Below, one piece after another: positions 38,501-47,434 of a stretch of DNA of 64,000 bases. Source of the DNA: Brevibacillus porteri (GTDB taxonomy: Bacteria > Bacillota > Bacilli > Brevibacillales > Brevibacillaceae); contig NZ_PXZO01000033.1 in NCBI RefSeq assembly GCF_003013475.1, positions 1-64,000 on the forward strand, given 5' to 3'. The notes under the pieces are model-generated. The model did no database searches, had not been told where the DNA came from, and saw nothing but the letters and a program-made list of their open reading frames with translations. The position numbers and the translations under genes are program-made. Position 1 is the first letter of the stretch; each line of letters begins with the position of its first letter.

Positions 38501-38756
38501 GGCCATCGGGACGCTCTTTTGCGATAATAGCTGTCACGGATTCCACCGTGAGCGGCTCCAGATATACTTTGTCCGCTACTTGTTCATCTGTCATGATCGT
38601 AGCTGGATTGTTATTCACCAGCACGACCTGCACGCCGGCCTCCTTTAGGGAAAGGCAAGCCTGTGCACCTGCATAATCAAATTCCGCTGCCTGCCCGATG
38701 ACGATCGGACCAGAACCGATGACCAATACTTTATGAATGTGTGGCAATTTAGGCAT
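35514..38756 (-). CDS. carB: carbamoyl-phosphate synthase large subunit
   Basis: CarB uses two ATP, bicarbonate and ammonia to make carbamoyl phosphate. The 1080-residue protein shows two homologous halves, each with a pre-ATP-grasp segment (VLVIGSGPIVIGQAAEFDY and VLVLGSGPIRIGQGIEFDY) and an ATP-grasp domain. A C-terminal MGS-like domain (about 940-1060) follows. Location in the arginine cluster suggests it is the arginine-specific copy. Its start overlaps carA by eight bases. Confidence 0.97.
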   Translation of the reverse strand: MPKLPHIHKVLVIGSGPIVIGQAAEFDYAGAQACLSLKEAGVQVVLVNNNPATIMTDEQVADKVYLEPLTVESVTAIIAKERPDGLLPTLGGQTGLNLAVSLAEAGVLEKYNVQLLGTPLAAIQNGEDRELFKQLMQKIGEPVPESDTVESVEAAIEFANTIGYPVIVRPAYTLGGAGGGIAGDEASLRKVAAGGIAASPIGQVLIERSVKGWKEIEYEVMRDANDTCIIVCNMENLDPVGIHTGDSIVVAPSQTLTDRQYQMLRSVSTKVIRSLGVVGGCNIQFALDPNSDRYVLIEVNPRVSRSSALASKATGYPIARIAAKLALGYGLDEVLNPITGYTYASFEPALDYIVVKIPRFPFDKFPLADRKLGTQMKATGEVMSIARNLEAGLLKAVRSLEQGCTHLTRSELASWTRDELAHSLQEATDIRLFVFAEAIRKGFTESELHSLTGVDPFFLRSLRKIVDLEVELSCHDRKTLTPELLLEAKRRGFADETIASLVGASPAEIKSLRQESGITPTYKIVDTCAAEFDAQTPYYYSDWQGIDEVESLSGRKVLVLGSGPIRIGQGIEFDYCSVHAAKALQASGIAAVVVNNNPETVSTDYETADHLYFEPLHVEDVLHIAEREQVEGVMVQFGGQTAINLAAKLEHAGLKVMGTSLTAIERAEDRELFYAMLRKLDIPHIPGKGVSTLEDATVIAEEIGFPVLMRPSYVIGGQGMVVVHNIDELKATIHDWLNHPDMSMFFPLLVDKYVPGKEAEVDAVCDGQSVIIPGIFQHVERAGIHSGDSVALFPAPQLTDDSKQKIASYTEAIAREMEAVGLINIQFVIDGETVYVLEVNPRASRTVPITSKVTGIPMVQLAVRAQLGEKLSEMGYGTGLLPEIPFAVVKAPVFSTIKLNGVDPVLGPEMKSTGEVLGLGYSFEEAAGKAFAFKDNLYGDWQKGQLVMISLADGDKQDGIRESIGQIQADGANLAATPGTAKWLAAEGIVVKHVVADETAWIELLQKEEAAVALVTATKGNRQGRTGFALRSRMVQQGVPLFSAVDTFELYVKSIMKKRGGSHAASEDIGTLSKLAVTKA

Positions 38757-39855
38757 ATCTCTTCGCTCCTACTACGCGCATCGACTGCAAGAATTGGTGG
38801 AAAATGTGGGATGTATCACTAGGGCCCGGATGTGCTTCTGGATGGAACTGCACACTGAAAACAGGCAGACTAACGTGACGTAATCCTTCGACTGAACCGT
38901 CATTGACATTGCGATAGGAAACCGTTAACTGACGTTTATCCAGAGACTCTTCCTTGACCACGTACCCGTGATTTTGTGAACTCATGTATACTTTCCCAGT
39001 CATCAGATCTTTGACCGGATGATTGCTACCGCGGTGACCGTATGCGAGCTTTTCTGTCTTGCCGCCGTACATCAATGCCAATACTTGATGCCCCAAGCAG
39101 ATGCCTAATGTCGGGTACTGCTCCACGGCTTTACGCCATTCGCTGCAATACGCAAGCAAATGCTCCGGATCGCCAGGCCCATTGGAAAACAACAAGCCGT
39201 CTGGTGCGAGAGCATTGATTTGGGCAAAACTCGTATCAAATGGAACGACCGTGACACGGCAGCCCTGTTCGAGAAGTGCATCCAAAATCGATTGCTTCAT
39301 GCCGAGGTCAATCAAGACGACATGCTCGCCTGTTCCCGGATACCGCTCCACCTGCTGTCTGGATACGTTGGCAACTAATGATTTCTTGGCGTGCTTGTAG
39401 CGCAGGGACACAACTTCCTCCACCTGCATAGGCTGATCGGAAATGACACCGAATACGGTACCGTCTTGGCGGACGCGCTTTGTAATCGTTCGCGTATCAA
39501 TCCCTGCAAGGATCGGGAACCCAAATGCTTCTGCCGCTTGGGCCAAAGTCATGTTTGATTCGTAATGGCTTGGCTCTGTGCATAGCTCGCTGACAATCAT
39601 CCCTGTCAAAGCTGGCTTGGCTGCCTCATAATCCTTTTCGTTGATCCCGTAGTTTCCGATCAAGGGATACGTGAAGGTAACGATTTGCCCTGCAAAAGAA
39701 GGGTCTGTCATCACCTCTTGATATCCTGTCATTCCTGTATGAAAAACCACTTCTCCGAATCCGTTAATGGGGGCGCCATACAGCTTCCCTGTAAAAACCT
39801 CACCGCTCTCCAGCGTTAAATATCCTGTACCTAACGCTTGATTCTCTCTATCCAT
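38749..39855 (-). CDS. carA: carbamoyl-phosphate synthase small (glutaminase) subunit
   Basis: CarA hydrolyses glutamine and passes ammonia to CarB. The N-terminal CPSase domain (GYLTLESGEVFTGKLYG, GMTGYQEVMTDPS) is followed by a class I amidotransferase with nucleophile GICLGHQVLAL and His/Glu in VQFHPEAHPGP. Length 368 is normal. A candidate ArgR box lies about 90 bases upstream, after the argD terminator. Confidence 0.97.
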   Translation of the reverse strand: MDRENQALGTGYLTLESGEVFTGKLYGAPINGFGEVVFHTGMTGYQEVMTDPSFAGQIVTFTYPLIGNYGINEKDYEAAKPALTGMIVSELCTEPSHYESNMTLAQAAEAFGFPILAGIDTRTITKRVRQDGTVFGVISDQPMQVEEVVSLRYKHAKKSLVANVSRQQVERYPGTGEHVVLIDLGMKQSILDALLEQGCRVTVVPFDTSFAQINALAPDGLLFSNGPGDPEHLLAYCSEWRKAVEQYPTLGICLGHQVLALMYGGKTEKLAYGHRGSNHPVKDLMTGKVYMSSQNHGYVVKEESLDKRQLTVSYRNVNDGSVEGLRHVSLPVFSVQFHPEAHPGPSDTSHIFHQFLQSMRVVGAKRYA

Positions 39856-39940
39856 CTATAAAGCCACTCCTCTCCAATGGGCACCGGCCTGATCGCTCTT
39901 ACCGAAAATTTATGCAACCTTTTGTATTAATATACATTTG

Positions 39941-39958
39941 AGATTATAAAAATGCAAC
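39941..39958. promoter_or_regulatory. candidate ArgR box upstream of carA
   Basis: AGATTATAAAAATGCAAC matches the ARG box CATGAATAAAAATKCAAK at 12 of the last 14 positions. It overlaps the tail of the argD terminator and lies upstream of carAB-argF. Confidence 0.65.
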
Positions 39959-39989
39959 GAGTTTTTTGACCACTTCCACTCGTTGCATT
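39946..39989 (-). terminator. intrinsic terminator after argD
   Basis: AATGCAACGAG at 39951-39961 pairs perfectly with CTCGTTGCATT at 39979-39989. A short T run follows on the minus strand. It separates argCBD from carAB-argF. Confidence 0.75.
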
Positions 39990-40003
39990 CTTTGCTTTTT
40001 CAT

Positions 40004-41185
40004 CTAAACCTGAAACAGTGCCTCGCTTAATACGTCAATGGCCTGCTTTACTTCATCATCGGTCGTTACAAACGAAGGCAAGAGTCTCACTACTTGTGGA
40101 CCAGCCATCAGCAGAATGACTCCTTTTTCCCGTGCATACGCGACCAGCTCACCAGCAGGAATCGTTAGTTCCACACCGAGAAGCAATCCTTTTCCCCGAA
40201 CCGTAACCACTTTGTCTGGATGCTCTGCCTTGAGCTTCTCCAGCTCTTTGATCAATACATCATGGATATGGGCTACCCGCTCCAAAATCTGCTCTTCTTC
40301 CATCGTCGTAAGCGTCGCGATTCCAGCAGTTGCTGCCAATGGATTCCCGCCAAAAGTAGTACCATGCGTACCTGGAGCAAACGCTTCTGCTACTTCCTTA
40401 GTCGCGACGACAGCTCCAATCGGGAACCCACTTCCCAAGCCTTTTGCCAATGAAATCGCATCTGGCTTCACGCCATATTGCTGGAAGGCAAACCATGTAC
40501 CCGTGCGACCAATCCCAGTCTGTATCTCATCGATTAACAGGAGCAATCCGTGCGCATCGCACAATTCACGCAGCGCCTTCACCCAGGCCTCTTCTGCTGG
40601 ATGTACGCCACCTTCTCCCTGGACCAGCTCCAGCATAATCGCGCATGTCTTGTCTGTAATGGCTGACTTGACTGCATCGAGGTCGTTGTAAGGAACGGTG
40701 ACAAATCCTTGCGGCAATGGTGCGAATCCGTCCTTCACCTTTTCCTGTCCAGTAGCCGTCAGGGTAGCCAATGTCCGTCCATGAAAAGACTGTTCAAAGC
40801 TGATGATTTCGTAACGGTCGGTCCCTTTTATTTTTTGTGCATAGCGGCGAGCGAGCTTGATCAAGCCTTCATTCGCCTCCGCCCCACTGTTGCAGAAAAA
40901 AGCCTGATCCAGTCCAGACAGACGGCTCAGTTTTTCCGCCAAAATTTCTTGCTGAGGAACATGCACCAGATTCGAGCAGTGCCACAACGTATCGAGCTGT
41001 TCGTGCAGCTTTGCCGTTACTTTTGGCGGGACATGCCCTAGTGAGGTCACGGCAATTCCTGAGGTAAAATCGAGATATTGCTTGCCTTGATCATCCCACA
41101 CCTGGTTTCCTTGTCCTTTTACCAAACTGATTGGCCATCTCGCATAGTTATTCATGAGATGCACAGGCGCTGTAGTTGTATGCAT
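40004..41185 (-). CDS. argD: acetylornithine aminotransferase
   Basis: ArgD is a PLP-dependent class III aminotransferase that makes N-acetylornithine. The PLP region is LLLIDEIQTGIGRTG, with the Schiff-base lysine in ISLAKGLGSGFPIGAV. The start MHTTTAPVHLMNN has AGGAGG nine bases upstream; the GTG and ATG before it are too close to that site. Length is 393. It lies 18 bases after argB. Confidence 0.95.
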   Translation of the reverse strand: MHTTTAPVHLMNNYARWPISLVKGQGNQVWDDQGKQYLDFTSGIAVTSLGHVPPKVTAKLHEQLDTLWHCSNLVHVPQQEILAEKLSRLSGLDQAFFCNSGAEANEGLIKLARRYAQKIKGTDRYEIISFEQSFHGRTLATLTATGQEKVKDGFAPLPQGFVTVPYNDLDAVKSAITDKTCAIMLELVQGEGGVHPAEEAWVKALRELCDAHGLLLLIDEIQTGIGRTGTWFAFQQYGVKPDAISLAKGLGSGFPIGAVVATKEVAEAFAPGTHGTTFGGNPLAATAGIATLTTMEEEQILERVAHIHDVLIKELEKLKAEHPDKVVTVRGKGLLLGVELTIPAGELVAYAREKGVILLMAGPQVVRLLPSFVTTDDEVKQAIDVLSEALFQV

Positions 41186-41203
41186 ATTCATTTTCCTCCT
41201 CAC

Positions 41204-42001
41204 CTAAGCGTAATTGACATTCATACGTACGGTTGTCCCAACTCCCTGCCCCGCACAAACACCGAGCAGATCATCAGCGGTTCCCCGGCAGATGACTACC
41301 TGCTCCACGCCCTGTCCGAGAGCGTCGAGAGCTGCCTGAACCTTCGGAATCATTCCACCAGTAATAATCTCTGCCTGAATCATTTCCTGTATCTCTTCTG
41401 CACTTGTAGCTGGCACTACTGCTTTGGTTCCGTCTGGCTGAGGCTGCATGATGCCCGGAACGTCTGTCACCATGATCAGTTTTTCGGCGCTGAGTGCAGC
41501 TGCAATCGCTCCTGCGGCTACATCAGCATTGACATTAAATGTCTCTGTGCCATCTTCACTAACGGAAAGGGGAGCAATCACTGGGACATAGCCCTGCCCA
41601 AGAATCGCTTTCGGAATGGTCGTATCAGCCTTCTTGATTTCTCCTACCCACCCGAGTGGCTTTGACGTTTTTGTTGCCAAAAGAGTCTGACCATCGATGC
41701 CACTAACTCCCCACGCCTTGGCTCCTGCCTGCGTCAGCCTTTTTACCAGCGCCTTGTTGATACTGCCGCACAAGACCATCTCTACCACACGCAGCGTGTC
41801 CTCGCAGGTAACACGAAGCCCATCGACAAATTGCGGAGTGATCTGAACTCGATCAAGCATACTGTTAATAGCAGGTCCGCCCCCGTGGACGATGACGATC
41901 TCTTGTCCTTGCGCCTGCAGTCCAGCAATCGCCTGAAAGAAAGAGTCAGGTAGCTGATCCATAGTGCTTCCGCCACATTTGATCACGACAATTCCTTGCA
42001 T
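41204..42001 (-). CDS. argB: acetylglutamate kinase
   Basis: ArgB phosphorylates N-acetylglutamate, the second step of the acetylated ornithine pathway. The start MQGIVVIKCGGSTMDQ has the ATP-binding KCGGS at the N-terminus, followed by VHGGGPAINSML (substrate glycine loop) and GGMIPKVQAALDAL at the C-terminus. The length of 265 residues fits the short B. subtilis type, usually not feedback inhibited. It follows argC by 13 bases. Confidence 0.96.
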   Translation of the reverse strand: MQGIVVIKCGGSTMDQLPDSFFQAIAGLQAQGQEIVIVHGGGPAINSMLDRVQITPQFVDGLRVTCEDTLRVVEMVLCGSINKALVKRLTQAGAKAWGVSGIDGQTLLATKTSKPLGWVGEIKKADTTIPKAILGQGYVPVIAPLSVSEDGTETFNVNADVAAGAIAAALSAEKLIMVTDVPGIMQPQPDGTKAVVPATSAEEIQEMIQAEIITGGMIPKVQAALDALGQGVEQVVICRGTADDLLGVCAGQGVGTTVRMNVNYA

Positions 42002-42014
42002 CTGCTCTCCTCCT

Positions 42015-43055
42015 CTACGGGTATACTGGTACGAGCGGCAAGCCCGTTTTCTCAGGCAAATCAAACATGACATTCATGTTTTGCACAGCTTGACCAGCCG
42101 CGCCCTTCATCATGTTATCGATGACCGACAGCAAGATAACACGCTTCGTGCGCTGATCAACATGGATGGCGATATCGCAGTAATTGGAGCCATAAACTTC
42201 TTTTGTATGTGGATGACTGCCTGCAGGACGTACACGCACAAAAGGCTTATCCGCATAAGTAGCTTCATATAGCTCCTGGATTTGCGCTTGAGTGACATCA
42301 GTGGTTAGTTGTCCGTAAGCCGTGACTAAAATCCCTCGGGTCATCGGCACCAGATGCGGCGTAAATTGAACAAGCGTCTCTTCCCCGCTTTGTTTATGCA
42401 GCTCCTGTTCAATCTCTGGTGTATGCTGATGACTCGCCACTTTATAAGCATGGATGCTTTCATTACTCTCGCTGTAATGAACACCGAGCGATACTCCACG
42501 TCCAGCGCCAGACACACCTGATTTGGCATCGACGATCCAACTGTTAGGCTGTACCCAGCCTGTCTTTACCAGCGGAAGCAGGGCGAGGAGCGTAGCAGTG
42601 GGATAGCAGCCTGGATTTGCTATGAGACAGGCACCCGCCACTTGCTCTTGATTCCACTCGGTTAAACCGTAAACCGCCGCTTCTACCCATTGGGAAGGGG
42701 CAGGCTCATGTTTGTACCACTTTTGGTAGACCGCACCGTTTTCCAGACGAAAATCCCCGGATAAATCAATGACCTTTACGCCTTTTTCGACCAGCTTCGG
42801 AGACAGCCCGCTACTTACTCCCGCAGGCGTAGCGAGGAAGATCAAATCGTTCACACCGCTCATGCTGTCTGCATCAATCGGTGACAATGTCGGCAATCCG
42901 AGCCCAGCTGCATGTGGAAACGATTTTTCCAAGCTTTCTCCTTCTGATGAACTTGAATATAAATTTGCGATCTCAACATGCGGATGCCCAGCCAAAAGAC
43001 GGATCAACTCCGCGCCACCATACCCCGTTGCTCCAACAATCCCGACCCGAACCAT
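42015..43055 (-). CDS. argC: N-acetyl-gamma-glutamyl-phosphate reductase
   Basis: ArgC reduces acetylglutamyl phosphate to the semialdehyde with NADPH. GATGYGGAELIRLLAGHP is the N-terminal nucleotide site, and NPGCYPTATLLALLPL holds the catalytic cysteine. Length 346 is normal. It is the first gene of argCBD. Two candidate ArgR boxes lie about 25-50 bases upstream. Confidence 0.97.
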   Translation of the reverse strand: MVRVGIVGATGYGGAELIRLLAGHPHVEIANLYSSSSEGESLEKSFPHAAGLGLPTLSPIDADSMSGVNDLIFLATPAGVSSGLSPKLVEKGVKVIDLSGDFRLENGAVYQKWYKHEPAPSQWVEAAVYGLTEWNQEQVAGACLIANPGCYPTATLLALLPLVKTGWVQPNSWIVDAKSGVSGAGRGVSLGVHYSESNESIHAYKVASHQHTPEIEQELHKQSGEETLVQFTPHLVPMTRGILVTAYGQLTTDVTQAQIQELYEATYADKPFVRVRPAGSHPHTKEVYGSNYCDIAIHVDQRTKRVILLSVIDNMMKGAAGQAVQNMNVMFDLPEKTGLPLVPVYP

Positions 43056-43076
43056 GCTCTCTCCCCTTTATCTCAT

Positions 43077-43108
43077 TCCGTATTTTTATACATGAATAAT
43101 AATAAAAA
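43077..43108. promoter_or_regulatory. pair of candidate ArgR boxes upstream of argC
   Basis: Two boxes share a central CATG. On the minus strand CATGTATAAAAATACGGA (plus 43094-43077) and on the plus strand CATGAATAATAATAAAAA (43091-43108) both resemble CATGAATAAAAATKCAAK. Their place at the argC promoter supports regulation by ArgR and arginine. Confidence 0.7.
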
Positions 43109-43148
43109 TCCATTTGGAATACAACAAAAAAACTTTTTTACGTCCAAA

Positions 43149-43175
43149 GAAAAAAGCGCCCGATTGCTCAAGCGC
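43149..43175 (-). terminator. weak terminator after cccB
   Basis: AGCGC at 43155-43159 pairs with GCGCT at 43171-43175, with an inner TTG/CAA and T run on the minus strand. Confidence 0.5.
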
Positions 43176-43191
43176 TGGTTTGTTGCCCTGT

Positions 43192-43581
43192 TTACTTTTT
43201 GTCCGCTAACCATGCAGCGATGTTTTCTGCATCTTTTCCTTTGACGAGACCAGGAGGCATTGATCCTTTTCCTTTTTCCAAAATGCCCAGGATCTGCTCC
43301 TTGTTCAACTGACTACCGATCTTTTGCAAGTTCGGTCCAACTGCCCCTTCCAGCGTCTGTCCGTGGCAGCCTGCACAGGTATTTTTGAACATGGTTTCTG
43401 CAGTTGCTGCATCATAGCTGCCGGATGGCGTCGTCGAAGGTGTTTCTGTTGCTGGTTTTTCGGCTGCCGGCGTTTCTGTCGCTGGTTGTTGTGCTGGCGG
43501 CTGTGTTTGCTTGCTGGTACCACAGGCACTTAGCGAGAATGCGAGTACAGCCGCTATCAAAACGAATGGAATACGTTTCAA
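43192..43581 (-). CDS. cccB: lipoprotein cytochrome c (c-551 type)
   Basis: The 129-residue protein has a lipobox LSAC near residue 20, so it is anchored in the outer leaflet of the membrane. A flexible segment rich in P, A, T and E (about 25-50) follows, then one c-type heme site CAGCH and the methionine ligand in GSMPPGLV. This is the CccB pattern of Bacilli, a small electron carrier for the caa3 or related terminal oxidase. In B. subtilis cccB lies between prfB and ftsE; here other genes are inserted on both sides. Confidence 0.92.
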   Translation of the reverse strand: MKRIPFVLIAAVLAFSLSACGTSKQTQPPAQQPATETPAAEKPATETPSTTPSGSYDAATAETMFKNTCAGCHGQTLEGAVGPNLQKIGSQLNKEQILGILEKGKGSMPPGLVKGKDAENIAAWLADKK

Positions 43582-43658
43582 GGCTGTTCCCTCCTTTATT
43601 CGGATTCTTCGCTAAGTATGCCTCCGACTACCAATTCTCATTCTTGCCAGAGCCACAT

Positions 43659-43928
43659 TTAGGACAAAGGAAGCTCTAACGGGCTCCATTCACGTAACTC
43701 CAACGTCCTTGCGCCTTCCACGACAACTGGATCAGCCTCAGCCAATTTGCGAGCTTCTTCCAGAGAATCCGCTTTGTAAATAACCAATCCGCCAAGCTTA
43801 TCTGTGAAGGGTCCTGCCATGATCACTTTTCCCTGCTTGTACAAATCATTGATATACGTAAGATGCGCAGGTCTTACTTGAGCATTCAGCTCTTGATTCA
43901 CGATTGGCAAAAATGCGGCATACAACAT
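43659..43928 (-). CDS. YciI-like protein
   Basis: I start at MLYAAFLPIVNQ, with AAAGGAGAG nine bases upstream, giving 89 residues. The sequence HLTYINDLYKQGKVIMAGPF and LVIYKADSLEEARKLAEADP is typical of the YciI/DGPF family of small dimeric alpha-beta proteins. The conserved His of the family is in PAHLTY. Enzyme activity is not known for most members. It lies upstream of cccB in the same direction, with about 75 bases between. Confidence 0.85.
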   Translation of the reverse strand: MLYAAFLPIVNQELNAQVRPAHLTYINDLYKQGKVIMAGPFTDKLGGLVIYKADSLEEARKLAEADPVVVEGARTLELREWSPLELPLS

Positions 43929-44071
43929 AGACGGTTTCTCTCCTTTTTCATGACCTTGTTCTTTCATGAATTATAACATAATTATGAATACGGACTTTGG
44001 TCTGGTAGGATTTTTCCTTTCTACAGCGAACGATTCAAAGGTAGCAAGTAGCAACAGAGAGGCGGATAGGT

Positions 44072-45508
44072 ATGGGCACGCAGATACAGTTATATACATC
44101 TCTCTTCCACAACAATCCTGACGCTGTTTTCATGTTCGACATGCAGGGAAGATTCACAGGAGTAAACGCTGCTGGCGAAGCATTGGTAGGATACACCTCT
44201 CAAGAATTGCTGCGCATGCAAATTTGGGAAATTCTCGCTTCTACAGAAGATCTCGACAGTAAGAAACAACAACAAATCCTCTCTGCAGGAATCAGAAAAA
44301 ATAAGCATTATCAGTTGATCCATAAAAACGGGCAGGTTGTTGATATTATCGCTTCCAGCTTTCCCATTTTTCAAAACGGCGAAATCATCAGTCGCTATTC
44401 CATTGCCAAAAACATCACGCAGCAAAAGAAAATGGAAGAGGCTTTTCACCAGATGCAAGAGAACTTTCGGTTAATATCCGAAAACATTATGGATTTGATT
44501 TTTATTGTAAATGTGGATGGAATTATTACCTACGCTTCCCCTTCTGTTCAGGCAGTTACTGGTCTCACGATTGATCAAGTGATCAATCAGCATTTTTTAA
44601 TCTTGATTCATCCTGAGCAAGTAACCAACGCCAAGAGCGATTTTGCTCAAATGATGAAGCAGAAGATCACACTCGATGCCGAGTACCATTACCTGCACCC
44701 AGACGGAAGAATGTTGCTGTTCGATGTGAAAGGAACACCTGACATTTGTTCGAACGGTCATATTCTCAGCACGGTTTTTGTGGCACGTGATATTACAGAA
44801 CGTCGGCAATCAGAGGAATTGCTTCGTTACTCTGACAAGCTGTCAGTTCTAGGAGAGCTTGCCGCGGGAATCGCCCATGAAATTCGCAATCCACTTACGG
44901 CCTTGAAAGGGTTTATTCAACTCATGGAAGGGGACGAGTTCGCCAATCAGCAATACTTGCAAATTATGCGATCCGAAATCGACCGGATCACTTCGATTAC
45001 CAGTGAGCTTTTGATCATGGCGAAGCCGCAAGCGTTGCGATTTGCTCCCAACGGCCTTTTGCCATTGCTTTCGTCTGTCATTAAGCTTTTGGAACCACAG
45101 GCACTTCTTAAAAATGTATCTATTCTTACTGATTTTCCGCAAGTGACTTCCCTCATTTTGTGTGAGGAATATCAAATCAAGCAAGTCTTCATAAATATCA
45201 TAAAAAACGGCATGGAAGCCATGCCGTTAGGTGGGAATCTCACAATCAAGGTTGTAGAGCGCTCTTCCGATGTTGTCATCCGAATCAGCGATCAAGGACA
45301 AGGTATCCCTGCCGAGCTACTTCCCCGATTAGGAGAGCTTTTTTATAGTACAAAAGAAGCAGGAACCGGCCTGGGGTTAATGGTAAGCTCAAAAATTATT
45401 CGCGATCACGGCGGTACAATCAACATCACCAGTGATGTCGGCAAAGGAACCACCGTATCGATTTCCATACCAAAAGCCTTGAAGCCTTCTGTTTCGTTTA
45501 CCGATTAA
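44072..45508 (+). CDS. soluble PAS-domain sensor histidine kinase (sporulation-kinase type)
   Basis: The 478-residue protein has no membrane segment. Two PAS domains (about 8-115 and 130-245) precede HisKA, with the phosphorylated His269 in [20 protein letters not shown], and an HATPase domain with N box [13 protein letters not shown]1 ISDQGQGIP and G2 GTGLGLMVS. No response regulator gene is adjacent. This architecture matches the KinA/KinE group that feeds the Spo0F-Spo0A phosphorelay. The last 11 bases overlap the convergent end of prfB. Confidence 0.9.
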   Translation: MGTQIQLYTSLFHNNPDAVFMFDMQGRFTGVNAAGEALVGYTSQELLRMQIWEILASTEDLDSKKQQQILSAGIRKNKHYQLIHKNGQVVDIIASSFPIFQNGEIISRYSIAKNITQQKKMEEAFHQMQENFRLISENIMDLIFIVNVDGIITYASPSVQAVTGLTIDQVINQHFLILIHPEQVTNAKSDFAQMMKQKITLDAEYHYLHPDGRMLLFDVKGTPDICSNGHILSTVFVARDITERRQSEELLRYSDKLSVLGELAAGIAHEIRNPLTALKGFIQLMEGDEFANQQYLQIMRSEIDRITSITSELLIMAKPQALRFAPNGLLPLLSSVIKLLEPQALLKNVSILTDFPQVTSLILCEEYQIKQVFINIIKNGMEAMPLGGNLTIKVVERSSDVVIRISDQGQGIPAELLPRLGELFYSTKEAGTGLGLMVSSKIIRDHGGTINITSDVGKGTTVSISIPKALKPSVSFTD

Positions 45509-46611
45509 TCTGCGCGCGTAGATAAGCATCGATAAACGAATCAATCTCACCATCCATGACTGCTTGAACGTTTCCTGTCTCCATATTCGTCCGGTGGTCT
45601 TTTACCAGACTGTATGGGTGGAAGACATAGGAACGAATTTGGCTGCCCCATGCAATATCTTTTTGTTCACCTTGAATCGCGGCCAACGTTTTCTCTTGTT
45701 CTTCCCGTTTTTTCTCGAACAGTCGTGCCGTCAGCATCTTCATCGCACGCTCCCGGTTTTTAATCTGGGAGCGTTCTGTTTGACACGTCACCACAATTCC
45801 AGAAGGCAAGTGAGTAATCCGTACAGCGGAGTCAGTCGTGTTGATATGCTGACCACCTGCACCGCTGGAACGATACGTATCGATTTTCAGGTCTTCTGTA
45901 CGTATGTCTACCGCATTATCGTCTTCGATCTCCGGCAGGACGTTGCAAGACACAAATGATGTGTGACGACGTCCAGAGGCATCAAACGGAGATATCCGCA
46001 CAAGACGATGAACCCCTTTTTCTGATTTGAGGTAGCCATACGCATTGTAACCCTTAATGAGGAGAGTAACACTTTTTACACCGGCTTCATCACCAGGCAA
46101 ATAGTCCAATGTCTCCACCTTGAAGCCCTTGGCATCCCCCCAACGTGTATACATGCGCAGAAGCATGGACGCCCAATCCTGGGACTCTGTCCCACCCGCT
46201 CCCGGATGTAGCTCCAGAATGGCGTTGTTCTTGTCGTATTCATCACTCAAAAGCAATTCCAGCTCAAAGCTCTCAAATGACTTCCGCAGCTCCTGCGTAC
46301 TGTCATACAGATCTTGAATGAGGGACGCATCCCCTTCTTCGATGACGAGCTCCAGCATTACCTGGAGATCCTCGTACTGGGAATCCAGCTTGGCCATCGT
46401 CTCTACGAGGCTTTTGATGGCATTCAGTTCACTGATTGTCTTCTGCGCTGCATCATTGTCATCCCAAAAATCGGGTGCCAGCATGCGCTCTTCCAGTTCA
46501 CCGATTCGTTCCTGTTTTACTGGGAGGTCAAAGAGACCCCCTGATATCCGCTAATCGCTTAGCCATGCTAGACATCTCTTGTTTGATGTCCGCAATATCG
46601 ATTAATGCCAT
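45498..46611 (-). CDS. prfB: peptide chain release factor 2, with programmed +1 frameshift
   Basis: RF2 ends translation at UGA and UAA. The gene starts at ATG 46611 (AAGGTGA eight bases before it), reads 27 codons to RGSL, then meets an in-frame TGA at 46530-46528. The sequence AGGGGG (46542-46537), then CTT TGA C, is the classic +1 frameshift site; the second frame begins [15 protein letters not shown] and ends at 45498, 370 residues in all. [13 protein letters not shown] and [18 protein letters not shown] (GGQ, peptidyl-tRNA hydrolysis) identify RF2. The shift is autoregulatory: low RF2 favours read-through. Without the join, an annotation would begin wrongly at 46484. Confidence 0.97.
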
Positions 46612-46725
46612 GTTGCGAATCACCTTCTCTTTACGTAAGCTATGTTTTATTGTAACGTAATTTGCCAGATGCGCAAATACGGCAGCATGTCACGTTTAGA
46701 AAAGGGACTTCGCCGCTACCCTTTG

Positions 46726-47187
46726 TCACGTTGCCACCGGTGGTGATGGCGAGGATCTCAGGTCTCGGATTTCATGTGGTTGTTTATTTTCCGTCTGTGG
46801 TACAGCAACCAGATGGAGATGCGTACGTCGAGCTTCGCTTGCTTTCAACTGATAAGCTTGCTTGATGAAGGCTTGTCTCTTCCAGTTGTGTGTTTTTCGA
46901 TATTTTTTGGCTAGCGGACTTTCACGCGTTCGATCCACCATTCCATTCGGCGGTGCGATCAAGGCCTCATTCCAATTCGGCTCCGGAATTTCCTCTATCA
47001 GTCGCTTGTCCTCAAAGACCGGGTCTTGCGCAGAGATGACTCTCGGTAATTCGATCCCCTCCTCCTTTTCAATCAGCTGTACTTTTTTATTTTCTTTTCC
47101 TGTCTTTAGCACTGCTTTTAAAGTAACAGAAATGCGCTCCATAATATTCTTCGTTTGTATCCCCATCACGTTCACTGACGTTCTCAT
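46726..47187 (-). CDS. hypothetical protein between secA and prfB
   Basis: The frame has 153 codons, with GGGGG about nine bases before the ATG. The product is basic and polar with no signal peptide or membrane helix. It starts MRTSVNVMGIQTKNIMER and has a middle segment VISAQDPVFEDKRLIEEIPE. A K/R-rich part KKYRKTHNWKRQAFIKQAY follows, and the C-terminus is low in complexity. I recognise no family. A plus-strand frame overlaps it, but orientation and ribosome site favour this one. Confidence 0.5.
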   Translation of the reverse strand: MRTSVNVMGIQTKNIMERISVTLKAVLKTGKENKKVQLIEKEEGIELPRVISAQDPVFEDKRLIEEIPEPNWNEALIAPPNGMVDRTRESPLAKKYRKTHNWKRQAFIKQAYQLKASEARRTHLHLVAVPQTENKQPHEIRDLRSSPSPPVAT

Positions 47188-47373
47188 TTGTTCATTCCCC
47201 CGTCTTCGTGAATTTTTGGTAAAAGTGTTGTACTTACGATTCTATTTATTTTTCAGATAATTACCACTTGAATCGTTCGATCACATTTACCAGTGTTAGA
47301 CAAATAGATCGTTAATATCAGACGAGGAAGAATAGATGAGGACGAATACTGTCAAGGCATTAGGAATGGGCAA

Positions 47374-47426
47374 GAAAAAAACATTCCCCTCGCACCGAAT
47401 TTGCCGATACGAGAAGAATGTTTTGT
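47374..47426 (-). terminator. intrinsic terminator after secA
   Basis: AACATTC at 47380-47386 pairs with GAATGTT at 47416-47422, with an inner CTCG/CGAG stem. Seven T follow on the minus strand. The gap between the small hypothetical gene and this point shows no other feature. Confidence 0.75.
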
Positions 47427-47434
47427 CATATTCC

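Noticed and set aside
41204-42073. Longer argB start at 42073 overlapping argC
   Set aside because: The extra 24 residues are unlike ArgB and overlap argC. MQGIVVIKCGGS at 42001 fits the family.
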